Shown here: positions 17,120 to 25,513 of the stretch, in pieces
How the letters are laid out: each line of letters begins with the position of its first letter
Numbering within the stretch: position 1 is the stretch's first letter
NCBI RefSeq assembly: GCF_000308795.1
Contig: NZ_BAGK01000025.1
Span: 1-64,000 of the forward strand
DNA length: 64,000 nucleotides
DNA from: Nocardia thailandica NBRC 100428
Lineage (GTDB): Bacteria; Actinomycetota; Actinomycetes; Mycobacteriales; Mycobacteriaceae
Reading direction: 5' to 3'
Notes under the pieces: model-generated
What the model was told of the DNA's origin: nothing
Seen by the model: the letters and a program-made list of their open reading frames with translations, nothing else
The model's database searches: none
Program-made: the position numbers and the translations under genes

Positions 17120-19747
17120 GTGGGGCACCCGATCGAGCACGTCCCCGCCGAGCCCGCGGGCCCGGCGCGTCCCCTCACCGCCGCCGCGCGCCACGTCTAC
17201 AAGGCCACGCTCGTGCCGATCGCGACCGGCGGGCGGGCCGAGCGCGGCGACGCCGTCCTCAAACAGCGCACGATCGACCGGCTCGCGCTGACGCCCGGCG
17301 AGACCGACGCGGTGCTCGACCACCTGCGCGCGGGCGTACGTCGGGTCGAGGGGCCGCGGGTGTCGGACGACACGGCGGCGGTCCTGCGCGCGTTCGAGGA
17401 CCCGGCCGTGCCCGCCTTCCGGCCCGTGGCCGCCGACGTCGGCTCGATCCCCGCGAGCGAACTGGCCACCTTCGGCGCCGCGCTGGTGGCCGTCCGGACC
17501 GCCGCGCTCGCCGGGGGCCCGCAGCAGCTGCGCGCGGGTCGGCCCGAAGGACAGCGCGGCGACGGCGTCCTCGAGCTGCGCGTGAACGACGCCGTCGCGG
17601 CGATGCGCGGATTCGCGGTCAACCGGGCCGTCGACCCCATCGGCATGCTCAACCTGGAGCGGCTCGAGATGTCGCCCGCCGGGATCGAGCGCGGCGAACT
17701 GGTCGGCACGATCCCCCTCGCCCCGGGCGAGCGCACCGCGGTGACCCACAAGGAATGGTCGGTGGTGTCCTCGGAATTCACCACCATCGTCACCGACTCG
17801 CTCGAGGACTACAGCGAGACCGGCGTGACCGAGACGACCGAGCTGGCCCAGTCGACGACCTCGCAGGCCCAGCACGGCAACCAGTTCAACATCACCGGCA
17901 CCGTGCAGGGCGGTATCCCCATCATCTCCGGCTCGACCACCACGTCCTTCGGCGGCCAGGACGCGTCCTCCGCCTCCGCGACCGAGTCGACCCGGCACGC
18001 CTCCGAGATCACCGGCAAGGCGTCGTCGCGCTCGCGCACCGAACACAAGACCACCATCTCCACCAAGACCGAGACCGGCACGGAGGAGACCTCGACGCGG
18101 ATGCTGGAGAACACCGGCGCCGACCCGGTCCGCGTCGACTACTTCAGCCTGCTGCGCACCTGGGACGTCCGGCTCTACCGCTACGGGCTGCGCCTCACCT
18201 ACGACCTGGTCGTGCCCGAGCCGGCGGCCGCGATGCGTCAGTCGTATGCCCAGCTCGAATGGCTGCGCGGGCGGCTGGCACCGTTCCGCTTCGAGGTGAC
18301 CCAGAGCAAGGTCACCCGGGCGAACTACCAGGCGCTGGCGGACCAGTGGGGGACCACCGTCCCGCCCTACCCCGCCGACCCGCCGGTGCTCACGCCGAGC
18401 GGGTCGCGGCCCAGCGGCGGCGGGTGGTACTTCCTCGACCTCGAATTCGACGTCCCGCCGGGCGCGGTGGTGACCGAGATCTTCGTCGACACCCAGATCG
18501 GGGCCCAGCCGGGCAAGGGCATCAACTTCGAGGTCAAGGGCGCGCGTCTCGGCGCCAACTGGTCCGGCATCGGGACGGCGCTGATCCTGCGCCAGGAACT
18601 GCTGGTCGACGACGACGGCACGCCGTTCCTGCGCGGGGCGACCGGCCATCAGAAGGTCACCGTCTTCACCCACGGCGCCCAGGAGGTGTGGGTCGGCTTC
18701 ACCGTGCGCACGGCGTGGACCGGCGAGACCCTCGAACGCTGGCGCAACGCGGTCTGGGAGGCGCTGCACACCGCCGCGCAGACCCGCTACTACGCGGAAC
18801 AGACCGACATCGCGGGCCGGATCCGCGAACTGGAGGAGCGGCTCGCCGGGGTGGACACGCTGACCCTCCGGCGGGAGGAGAACGACGAGATCATGAAGGC
18901 GGTCCTGCAGTTCTTCGTGGGCAACGGGTTCCACTTCATGCCCGAGGCGGTCGCGCTGTTCTTCCGGATGCGCGGGGTCGACGTCACGCACGGGACGGCC
19001 TTCGACGGGACGGCCGACCCGGTGCGCGGGACCGCCGTGCAGTGGGCGCCCGTCCGCGAGTACGAGGACATCGTCCGGTTCGTCAACCAGGCGATCGAGT
19101 GGGAGAACGTGGTCACCTTCCTCTACTCCTACTTCTGGGATCTCCCCGAGAGCTGGAACTTCGTCCGCTCCCTGACGCATCCGGACAAGACGCGGCAGGC
19201 GTTCCTGCGCGCGGGCAGCGCTCGGGTCGTCCTGACCGTCCGCAAGGGCTGGGAGACCGCGTGGGTGCGGTTCGTCCAGGACGGCGTCATCGGTGGTGGC
19301 GGGGGCGGCAACGACTCGCCGTACCTGACCATCGCGCGCGAGATCGCCGCCTACGACGACCGCAACTATCCCGGCATCGCCCCCGCCAACCCCGCGCGCC
19401 GGGCGGTGCGCCTCGCCGACGCGGTGTACACGACCTCGTCCGCCGTCGTCGCGCCCGGCGCCGAGGTCATCGAGGTCGAAGCCACCGACCGCTTCGTCGT
19501 CGGGCTGCCGGTGGTGATCGACACGGCCGACGCCCGCGGTGTCCAGGAAGCGCCGACGGTGACCGCGATCGTCGACGACACCCACCTGGCGGTCACCGCG
19601 CTGCGCTTCGGCCACGACGGCCTCACCGAACCGTTCCCCGTGCTGCAACCCGGCGCGCGCGGCGCGCTGATCGCCGAATGGCGCGAGTACACGCCCAGTT
19701 CCGGCATCGACATCGCCATGACCTCGAACCTGACGACGATCGTCTGA
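17120..19747 (+). CDS. Large Ser/Thr-rich protein of unknown function, first gene of a novel cassette
   Basis: An 875-residue protein that I cannot assign to a family. GTG 17120 is chosen because AGGAGG (17109-17114) precedes it. There is no signal peptide and no membrane segment. Residues 1-200 are Ala/Arg-rich, then LERLEMSPAGIERGELVGTI leads into a conserved-looking block PLAPGERTAVTHKEWSVVSS. Residues 217-330 are extremely rich in Ser and Thr with heptad-like spacing, and are probably a long helical or fibrous segment. Residues 340-367 (DYFSLLRTWDVRLYRYGLRL) look like a structured core. Residues 557-600 are coiled-coil-like (IAGRIRELEERLAGVDTLTL). A Gly run (GGGGGGN) near 735 precedes a C-terminal beta-rich domain (767-860). 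The next gene starts ten bases later. Such an architecture suggests a structural or carrier protein, which is inference. Confidence 0.7.
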   Translation: MGHPIEHVPAEPAGPARPLTAAARHVYKATLVPIATGGRAERGDAVLKQRTIDRLALTPGETDAVLDHLRAGVRRVEGPRVSDDTAAVLRAFEDPAVPAFRPVAADVGSIPASELATFGAALVAVRTAALAGGPQQLRAGRPEGQRGDGVLELRVNDAVAAMRGFAVNRAVDPIGMLNLERLEMSPAGIERGELVGTIPLAPGERTAVTHKEWSVVSSEFTTIVTDSLEDYSETGVTETTELAQSTTSQAQHGNQFNITGTVQGGIPIISGSTTTSFGGQDASSASATESTRHASEITGKASSRSRTEHKTTISTKTETGTEETSTRMLENTGADPVRVDYFSLLRTWDVRLYRYGLRLTYDLVVPEPAAAMRQSYAQLEWLRGRLAPFRFEVTQSKVTRANYQALADQWGTTVPPYPADPPVLTPSGSRPSGGGWYFLDLEFDVPPGAVVTEIFVDTQIGAQPGKGINFEVKGARLGANWSGIGTALILRQELLVDDDGTPFLRGATGHQKVTVFTHGAQEVWVGFTVRTAWTGETLERWRNAVWEALHTAAQTRYYAEQTDIAGRIRELEERLAGVDTLTLRREENDEIMKAVLQFFVGNGFHFMPEAVALFFRMRGVDVTHGTAFDGTADPVRGTAVQWAPVREYEDIVRFVNQAIEWENVVTFLYSYFWDLPESWNFVRSLTHPDKTRQAFLRAGSARVVLTVRKGWETAWVRFVQDGVIGGGGGGNDSPYLTIAREIAAYDDRNYPGIAPANPARRAVRLADAVYTTSSAVVAPGAEVIEVEATDRFVVGLPVVIDTADARGVQEAPTVTAIVDDTHLAVTALRFGHDGLTEPFPVLQPGARGALIAEWREYTPSSGIDIAMTSNLTTIV

Positions 19748-19756
19748 GGGGCCGAC

Positions 19757-21076
19757 ATGGCGTGTGGCGAGATCGCCTGGTGGCGCGCGCCGGACGTGGC
19801 ACAGATGATGCTGCGGTACGGCGAGGTCGAACACCTGGTCATCCAGTTCAACTTCTGCTGCCAGGCGTGGCGCGGTCCCCGTGCCGAGTACTCGATCCCG
19901 CACGCGGCCAAGTCGGCGCGTACCCAGCCGTATCGGCCGCCGATCAGGACCGATCCGACCGGCTACGCCGATCTGGTGTGCCTGGAGACGCATCAGATCT
20001 GGGAGATCAAGCCGAAGCGCCTGGCTCCCGCCGCGGCCGCGGAGGCGGGCTGGTACGTGAACCGGGCCCGGCTGTCCTGCGGGTCGGCCTGGGAGCTGGG
20101 CACGACCTTCAGCGTGCTCCGCTGGTATCGGAAACCGGACGTGGTGTTCCGGGCGCAGGCCCCCGGCGTCGACGCGGAGCTGCACGCGTGGCAGGGGGCG
20201 CCCGGCGCGGTGCTCTACGAATGGGTGATCAACGGAGTCCCGGTGCCGGTCCTCGAGCCGGGGCTGGCCCGCGACCTGCGCGGTGCGATCCTGTTCCAGT
20301 TCTACCCCGAGCACGCCGTGCCTGCCCTGCTCGCCCGCGGCGGTCAGGCCCCGCGCTACCTGCGGCCCGAGGTGGGCCGGGGCGACTGCCTTCCCGAGCT
20401 CGCCGATCACGCCGCCACCCTGACCGCGGCGATCGTCGCCGCGGGCGCGCCTGCGGTGCCGGAGTATCGCGCGGTGGCCCTGCTGGTGGACGAGGCGTTC
20501 TACGAGGCCCTCGTCGGGCCGCGCCTCGTCCGGGAGCGGATGGCCACGATGGCGGTTCCCGTCACCGGGTCCGGCCGGGCGGCGGTGGAGTACGCGCGGA
20601 AGCTGACCGACCTCGTCGCCGAGGTGGTCAGGCTGCTGGCGCCGATGGTCGCCGCGGGCGCGATCGTGCTGACCGGCGCCGTCGCGGTGGGTGCGCTGAC
20701 CGCCTCGCCCACGCCGGCGCCCGTCAAGGTCGTCGGCCTCGCCGCCGCGGGCGGGGCGGTGCTGGTCACCCTGGAGACCGCCGCGAAGGCCGCGCCGCCG
20801 CCGACCGGTCTGGCGGGCACCCTGAGCTCCTCGCTGGCCGCGCAGCCGACGGCGCTGCGGATGGCGAGCGGCGGCACCCTGGTGGTGTTCGGCGTGCCCC
20901 GTGGCGGTGCGGACGGGTCGACCACGCCGACCACGCTGGCGGCGATCGTCCCGAAATACGTCGTGCTGGACCGCAGGCAGACGGAGTCCGCGCGGCCGGG
21001 CGGGTCGGTGACCGTCGAGGGCGCCACCTGGTACATCGCGGCGCTCGCCCGTCCCCGGCCCGATGCGGGCCCGTGA
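19757..21076 (+). CDS. Protein with restriction-endonuclease-like D...ExK motif, second gene of the novel cassette
   Basis: A 439-residue protein starting MACGEIAWWRAPDVAQMM. Residues 69-88, GYADLVCLETHQIWEIKPKR, read as two strands carrying D72 and E83-I-K85. They are followed by a helix (APAAAAEAGWYVNRAR), the core order of PD-(D/E)xK nucleases, and WEIKP is a recurrent form in polymorphic-toxin nucleases. Residues 290-345 are hydrophobic, with LVAEVVRLLAPMVAAGAIVL and a second stretch, possibly membrane-inserting. The Ala/Gly-rich C-terminus ends in a small beta domain. ATG 19757 lies ten bases after the upstream stop, with GAGGGG before it, so the two genes form an operon. No immunity gene is obvious; the next gene is convergent. 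Nuclease activity is a hypothesis from the motif alone. Confidence 0.6.
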   Translation: MACGEIAWWRAPDVAQMMLRYGEVEHLVIQFNFCCQAWRGPRAEYSIPHAAKSARTQPYRPPIRTDPTGYADLVCLETHQIWEIKPKRLAPAAAAEAGWYVNRARLSCGSAWELGTTFSVLRWYRKPDVVFRAQAPGVDAELHAWQGAPGAVLYEWVINGVPVPVLEPGLARDLRGAILFQFYPEHAVPALLARGGQAPRYLRPEVGRGDCLPELADHAATLTAAIVAAGAPAVPEYRAVALLVDEAFYEALVGPRLVRERMATMAVPVTGSGRAAVEYARKLTDLVAEVVRLLAPMVAAGAIVLTGAVAVGALTASPTPAPVKVVGLAAAGGAVLVTLETAAKAAPPPTGLAGTLSSSLAAQPTALRMASGGTLVVFGVPRGGADGSTTPTTLAAIVPKYVVLDRRQTESARPGGSVTVEGATWYIAALARPRPDAGP

Positions 21077-21086
21077 GGCTCCGGGC

Positions 21087-22265
21087 TCAGCGGTAGTCGA
21101 GTTCGGCGAGGCGGTGCGCGAGACCGTTGCGGACCGGGGGGAGGGAGGTGAGCAGGCGCAGGGCCGTGTTGCGGACGGCGCGGGCGGGGCGGTTGCCGAG
21201 AGTGGCCATGCGGGTCATGCGGTCGGTGAAGGCGACGACCTCGAGGGCGACCGGCCTGCGGTCGGCCTCGTAGGTGTCCAGCAGGGCGTCCGGCGCGCCC
21301 GCCACGACCCGGGCGAGGAGGCGGCCGAGTAGCGCCGCGTCCTGGATGCCGGTGTTCATGCCCTGGCCGCCCGCGGGGCTGTGCACGTGGGCGGCGTCGC
21401 CCGCCAGGAGGACGCGGCCCACGCGGTAGGTGTCGGCGACGCGGTGATGGACGCGGAAGCGCGAACTCCACAGCAGCTCGGTGACCGTCACCTCGCCCGC
21501 GGGACCGCGGGCGGCGAGCAGCGCCTGGATCTCCTCGTGGGTGGGATGCTCGGGCGCGGAGTCCACGGTGGCGACGACACGGTAGCGGTCCGCGCCGACC
21601 GCGGGCAGCGGCGCCACGACGGTGACGCCCTCGGGGGAGAGGTGCAGCGAGACCTCCTCGCGCGAGCGCGGCCAGGCCATGTGGACGTCGGCGAGGACGA
21701 AGGAGGCGGGGTAGGTGTCGCCGGAGAAGCCGATGCCCGCGTGGTCGCGCACCGTGCTGTGCATGCCGTCGGCGCCGATGACATAGGCGGCCCGCAGGCG
21801 GCCCGCCGTGCCGTCGGGACCGGTGCATTCGACGGTGACGCCGCCGTTCTCCTGCCGCAGCCCGGTGACCGTGACGGGCCGGTGCACCCGCCCGCCCGCG
21901 CGGTGCAGGCGGTCGAGCAGGACCTCCTCGGTGACGTTCTGCGGGACCATCAGCGTGAACGGGAACGCGGTCGGCAGCTCGCCGAACTCGACCGTGGCCA
22001 CCGTCTTCGGGCCGTCGTGCACGGTGAAGGTCGGCACCTCGAGCCCGCGCTCGCACAGCTCGCCCGCGACGCCGATCTCGTCGAGGACCTCCAGCGTGCG
22101 CGCGTGGACCACGGCCGCGCGGGACGTGTTGGCGCCCTCGGCGAGCCGGTCGACGACGACGGTGTCCACGCCCGCCTCGGCCAGCACGATCGCGGCGGTG
22201 AGACCGGCCGGGCCCGCGCCCGCGACGAGGACGGACGTGTGAGCGGGAAGGGGTGCGGCGGTCAT
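21087..22265 (-). CDS. FAD-dependent aromatic-ring-type monooxygenase
   Basis: A 392-residue class A flavoprotein monooxygenase (PHBH fold, FAD_binding_3). It has the dinucleotide motif GAGPAGLTAAIVLAEAG near the N-terminus, the DG motif GADGMHSTVRDHAG, and the GD motif LLAGDAAHVHSPAGGQGMNT. It is short for the family and lacks the C-terminal thioredoxin-like domain of phenol hydroxylases. Substrates of relatives include phenols, tetracycline and rifamycin, so it could be catabolic or a detoxifier; nothing here decides. ATG 22265 has AGGAGTCCC upstream, and an in-frame extension to 22334 would run through the operators. It is divergent from a tetR gene, with three operator copies between. Confidence 0.88.
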   Translation of the reverse strand: MTAAPLPAHTSVLVAGAGPAGLTAAIVLAEAGVDTVVVDRLAEGANTSRAAVVHARTLEVLDEIGVAGELCERGLEVPTFTVHDGPKTVATVEFGELPTAFPFTLMVPQNVTEEVLLDRLHRAGGRVHRPVTVTGLRQENGGVTVECTGPDGTAGRLRAAYVIGADGMHSTVRDHAGIGFSGDTYPASFVLADVHMAWPRSREEVSLHLSPEGVTVVAPLPAVGADRYRVVATVDSAPEHPTHEEIQALLAARGPAGEVTVTELLWSSRFRVHHRVADTYRVGRVLLAGDAAHVHSPAGGQGMNTGIQDAALLGRLLARVVAGAPDALLDTYEADRRPVALEVVAFTDRMTRMATLGNRPARAVRNTALRLLTSLPPVRNGLAHRLAELDYR

Positions 22266-22277
22266 CGGGACTCCTAG

Positions 22278-22352
22278 GTCAACATCTGTTTGCCAACGCC
22301 TGTTGGCTTCCATGGTGACGCCCGTGGCCGACAAAAGTCAACAGTTGTTGGC
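22278..22352. promoter_or_regulatory. Three copies of a TetR-type operator
   Basis: The 16-bp element GYCAAC-N4-GTTGGC occurs three times: GTCAACATCTGTTTGC (22278-22293, imperfect), GCCAACGCCTGTTGGC (22292-22307, perfect dyad, sharing two bases with the first) and GTCAACAGTTGTTGGC (22337-22352). The third stands one base before the tetR -10 hexamer. The first two stand next to the monooxygenase start. Confidence 0.8.
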
Positions 22353-22366
22353 ATATGCTGGTTCCC

Positions 22367-22942
22367 ATGCCCGACCCGCAGAACCCGCCGCGCCGCTCCG
22401 ACCGCACCCGCGCGGCCATCCTCACCGCGGCCAGGAACCGGTTCGCCGCCGACGGCTACGGCGGGACCACGATCCGCGCGGTCGCCGCCGACGCCGGGAT
22501 CGACCCCTCGATGGTCATGCGCTACTTCGGCAGCAAGGACGGCCTCTTCGCCGCCGCGCTCGATCTCGACCTCGACCTGCCCGACCTCGCGGCCGCCGAT
22601 CCGGACGCCCTCGGCGACGTGCTGATCCGCCGCTTCCTCGCGATCTGGGAGGACGGCGACAACACCGTCCTGCTGATCCTGCTGCGCTCCTCGATCACCG
22701 ACGACGCGGTCGCCGACCGCTTCCGGCGGATCTTCGCCGAGCAGGTCCTGCCCGCCGTGCTGCGCGTCGGCGACCCCGCCGACGCCGAACGCCGCGGCGG
22801 CCTGATCGTCACCCAGCTCCTCGGGCTCGCGCTGTGCCGCTACGTGCTGCGCCTGCCGCCGGTCGTCGACCTGACCCCGCACCGGATCGTCACCGACATC
22901 GGGCCCGTCCTGCAGGGATACCTGACCTCCCGGCCCACCTGA
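22367..22942 (+). CDS. TetR-family transcriptional repressor
   Basis: A 191-residue TetR/AcrR regulator. The N-terminal HTH domain is AAILTAARNRFAADGYGGTT, then IRAVAADAGIDPSMVMRYFG with the SKDGLF block. The C-terminal ligand domain is helical (LLLILLRSSITDDAVADRFR). ATG 22367 is preferred to ATG 22355: a -10 hexamer TATGCT (22354-22359) lies seven bases before it, the leaderless geometry seen repeatedly in this window, and ATG 22355 falls inside that hexamer. It very likely represses itself and the divergent FAD monooxygenase through the three operators between them. The inducer is unknown. Confidence 0.88.
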   Translation: MPDPQNPPRRSDRTRAAILTAARNRFAADGYGGTTIRAVAADAGIDPSMVMRYFGSKDGLFAAALDLDLDLPDLAAADPDALGDVLIRRFLAIWEDGDNTVLLILLRSSITDDAVADRFRRIFAEQVLPAVLRVGDPADAERRGGLIVTQLLGLALCRYVLRLPPVVDLTPHRIVTDIGPVLQGYLTSRPT

Positions 22943-22954
22943 GCCCGGACGCAG

Positions 22955-22992
22955 ACCGCCCGGCACGGTCGAGGTCGACCGTGCCGGGCGGT
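22955..22992. terminator. Strong bidirectional terminator hairpin
   Basis: A perfect 18-bp inverted repeat (22955-22972 with 22975-22992) with a two-base spacer, between the convergent tetR and fadE27 genes. It marks the right edge of the insert in the sterol cluster. Confidence 0.85.
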
Positions 22993-23011
22993 TGCGCCGG
23001 CGGGACCGGGG

Positions 23012-24109
23012 TCAGCCGGCCAGCAGGGAGCCGAGCGCGCGCAGGTGGTCCGGCGCGGCGCCGAGGGCGAATTCCTGGTGCTTGGCGGCGGTGAAGTAGT
23101 TGTGGACGATGTGGTCGCGGTCGATGCCGAGGCCGCCGTGCACGTGGACGATGGTGTGCGCGACCCGGTGCCCGGCGTCGGCCGCCCAGAATTTGGCGAT
23201 GTGCACCGACTCGGCGGCGGGCAGGTTCTCGGCCAGGCGCCACGCGGCCTGGGTGACGGTCAGGCGCAGGCCCTGGATGTCGATGTAGGCGTCGGCCAGG
23301 CGCTGGGCCACCGACTGGAACGAGCCGATCGCCTTGCCGAACTGCTCGCGGGTGCGGCCGTGCTCGGCGGTCAGGTCGAGGGCGCGTTCCAGGGTGCCCA
23401 GCTGCAACGCGCTCAGGCCGAGCCAGCCGCGCAGTCGCAGCCAGTCGAGGATCTCCGCACCCCGGTCGACCGTGCCGACGAGTTCGGCGGGGGCGCCGGC
23501 GAAGGTGACCTCGAACTCGGGGGACAGGTCGACCACCTGCTGGGCCGTGCGGCGCACCGAGTCCTGATCGGGGTCGACGAGGAACACCGCGACGCCGCCG
23601 GACGTGCGGGCGGGCACGAGGATCCGCTCGGCGCGATCGGCGTAGGGCACGGTGGTCGCGGCGCCCGTGAGCGTCCAGCCCTCGCCGGTGCCGACGGCTT
23701 CGACGGCGGGTTCGTCGGTGACCGAGCGTAGTTCGGCGCTCAGGGCCACGGTCAGCACGGCCTCGCCCGCGCCAGCGCGGGCGGCCAGCGCCCGCTGGTC
23801 GGCGTCGCCGAACGCGGCGAGCGCCCCCGCGCCGAGCGCGATCGACCACAGGTAGGGGACGGCGGCCACGACGCGGCCGAGCTCGCGCAGCACCGCGGCC
23901 TGTTCCTGCGGGCCGAAGGCGCTGCCGCCGAGGTCCTCCGGGAGCGCGGCGGCCAGCACGCCGGTCTCGGCGAGGGCCTTCCACAGCTGCTCGTCGAAGC
24001 GGCCCGCCGAGTCGAGTTCGCGGAGCCGGTCGGCGGTGACGAGTTTGCCGCAGACCTCGGCGGTCAGCCGGGCCAGATCGTTCTGGGCTTCGGTGGGTGT
24101 GAAATCCAT
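23012..24109 (-). CDS. fadE27: Acyl-CoA dehydrogenase subunit FadE27 (ChsE5)
   Basis: A 365-residue acyl-CoA dehydrogenase that pairs with FadE26. The N-terminal helical domain is MDFTPTEAQNDLARLTAEVC, the middle beta domain holds GTGEGWTLTGAATTVPYADR, and the C-terminal part holds GRTREQFGKAIGSFQSVAQR and HVHGGLGIDRDHIVHNYFTA. In M. tuberculosis, ChsE4-ChsE5 (FadE26-FadE27) form an alpha2beta2 enzyme that dehydrogenates the CoA-activated sterol side chain, with the catalytic base in ChsE4. It lies 22 bases after fadE26 on the same strand. GC content and order match the mycobacterial pair. Confidence 0.92.
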   Translation of the reverse strand: MDFTPTEAQNDLARLTAEVCGKLVTADRLRELDSAGRFDEQLWKALAETGVLAAALPEDLGGSAFGPQEQAAVLRELGRVVAAVPYLWSIALGAGALAAFGDADQRALAARAGAGEAVLTVALSAELRSVTDEPAVEAVGTGEGWTLTGAATTVPYADRAERILVPARTSGGVAVFLVDPDQDSVRRTAQQVVDLSPEFEVTFAGAPAELVGTVDRGAEILDWLRLRGWLGLSALQLGTLERALDLTAEHGRTREQFGKAIGSFQSVAQRLADAYIDIQGLRLTVTQAAWRLAENLPAAESVHIAKFWAADAGHRVAHTIVHVHGGLGIDRDHIVHNYFTAAKHQEFALGAAPDHLRALGSLLAG

Positions 24110-24131
24110 GGGGGTTTACCGGCTTTCTGGA

Positions 24132-25325
24132 TCAGCGGGCGGCCGCGGGCTGGCGCAGGGCGGTCATGGCGATGATGTCGCGCTGCACCTCGTTGGTGCC
24201 GCCGCCGAAGGTGAGGATCAGGGCGGCGCGGTGCATGCGCTCGAGCCGGCCCGCCAGCAGGGAGCCGGGGGAGTCCTGGCGCAGGTAGGCCTGCGGGCCG
24301 AGAACCTCCATGAGCAGCCGGTAGGCCTCGGTGGCCAGTTCGGTGCCGTAGACCTTGCAGGTCGAGGCGTCCCAGGGGCGCGGGGCGGCGTCGCCGCCCG
24401 CGTCGGCCCGGCTGGCGATCTCCCAGTTCAGCAGCTTGAGGTATTCGACCTTGGCCTGCACCCGGGCCAGGTTCAGCCGGACCCATTCCTGGTCGATCAC
24501 CCGGCCGCCGCCGGGCAGTTCGGTCTCGCGCGCCCAGGACACGGTCTGGTCGAGGGCGACCGTGAGCGGGCCCGCCGAGGTCAGGGCGACGCGCTCGTGG
24601 TTGAGCTGGTTGGTGATCAGCGACCAGCCGCCGTGCTCGGGGCCGACCAGCGCCGAGGTGGGGACCCGCACGTCCTGGTAGTAGGTGGCCGAGGTGTCCG
24701 GTCCGGCCATGGTGTGCACGGGCGTCCAGGAGAAGCCTTCGGCCGTGGTCGGCACCACCAGCATGCTGATGCCCTTGTGCTTCTTGGCGGCCGGATCGGT
24801 GCGCACGGCCAGCCAGATGTAGTCGGCGTAGGCGATGAGGCTGGTCCACATCTTCTGGCCGTTGATGACGTAGGAGTCGCCATCGCGGACCGCCGAGGTG
24901 CGCAGCGAGGCCAGGTCGGTGCCCGCGCCGGGCTCGGAGTAGCCGATGGCGAAGTGCAGTTCGCCCGCGGCGATCCTGGGCAGGAAGAACTTCTTCTGCT
25001 CCTCGGTGCCGTAGTGCATGATCGTCGGCGCGACGGAGTTGATGGTCAGGAACGGCACCGGGGCGCCCGCGATGGCGGCCTCGTCGGTGAAGATCAGCTG
25101 ATCCATCGTGGAGCGGTCCTGGCCGCCGTATTCTTTCGGCCAGCCCAGCGCGAGCCAGCCGTCGCGGCCCATCTCGCGCACCACTTCGCGGTAGACGTCG
25201 CCGGAGCCGTACTCGCCGGTCTGCGCGCGCAGTGCCGCCCGTCGCTCGGGAGTGATCAGCCGTGTGAAGTATTCGCGCAGCTCGGCGCGCAACTCCTGCT
25301 GCTCGGGCGTGTACGCGACGCGCAT
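24132..25325 (-). CDS. fadE26: Acyl-CoA dehydrogenase subunit FadE26 (ChsE4)
   Basis: A 397-residue acyl-CoA dehydrogenase, catalytic partner of FadE27. ATG 25325 gives MRVAYTPEQQELRAELREYF, matching the start of Rv3504, and GAGGTAATCCCC precedes it. A longer frame to 25406 has no family similarity. Conserved blocks are LGWPKEYGGQDRSTMDQLIF, LHFAIGYSEPGAGTDLASLR, VINGQKMWTSLIAYADYIWL and WTPVHTMAGPDTSATYY. The C-terminal LILTFGGGTNEVQRDIIAM is the FAD-binding signature. It acts on 3-oxo-steroid side-chain CoA esters. It is the first gene of the operon and diverges from fdxD across a KstR box. Confidence 0.94.
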   Translation of the reverse strand: MRVAYTPEQQELRAELREYFTRLITPERRAALRAQTGEYGSGDVYREVVREMGRDGWLALGWPKEYGGQDRSTMDQLIFTDEAAIAGAPVPFLTINSVAPTIMHYGTEEQKKFFLPRIAAGELHFAIGYSEPGAGTDLASLRTSAVRDGDSYVINGQKMWTSLIAYADYIWLAVRTDPAAKKHKGISMLVVPTTAEGFSWTPVHTMAGPDTSATYYQDVRVPTSALVGPEHGGWSLITNQLNHERVALTSAGPLTVALDQTVSWARETELPGGGRVIDQEWVRLNLARVQAKVEYLKLLNWEIASRADAGGDAAPRPWDASTCKVYGTELATEAYRLLMEVLGPQAYLRQDSPGSLLAGRLERMHRAALILTFGGGTNEVQRDIIAMTALRQPAAAR

Positions 25326-25412
25326 GGGGATTACCTCGACATCTCGCGGGAAATTTCGGACCCGGCGGCGCCGAGTCGGGACACCGCCTGAAACCGATGA
25401 TTGCATATCGAC

Positions 25413-25426
25413 TGAAACATGTTCCA
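25413..25426. promoter_or_regulatory. KstR operator between fadE26 and fdxD
   Basis: TGAAACATGTTCCA fits TNNAACNNGTTNNA at every fixed position. It lies 88 bases from the fadE26 start and 88 bases from the fdxD start, and can serve both. TATTAG (25428-25433) just after it is a plausible -10 towards fdxD. Confidence 0.85.
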
Positions 25427-25513
25427 GTATTAGACCGGATCGGGTGGCCGCCCTTCGCGCGGCCGCGGCCGCCCGGTCTCCCCCCGGCGCCGCCGTGAAC
25501 GGAAGGAAAACCC

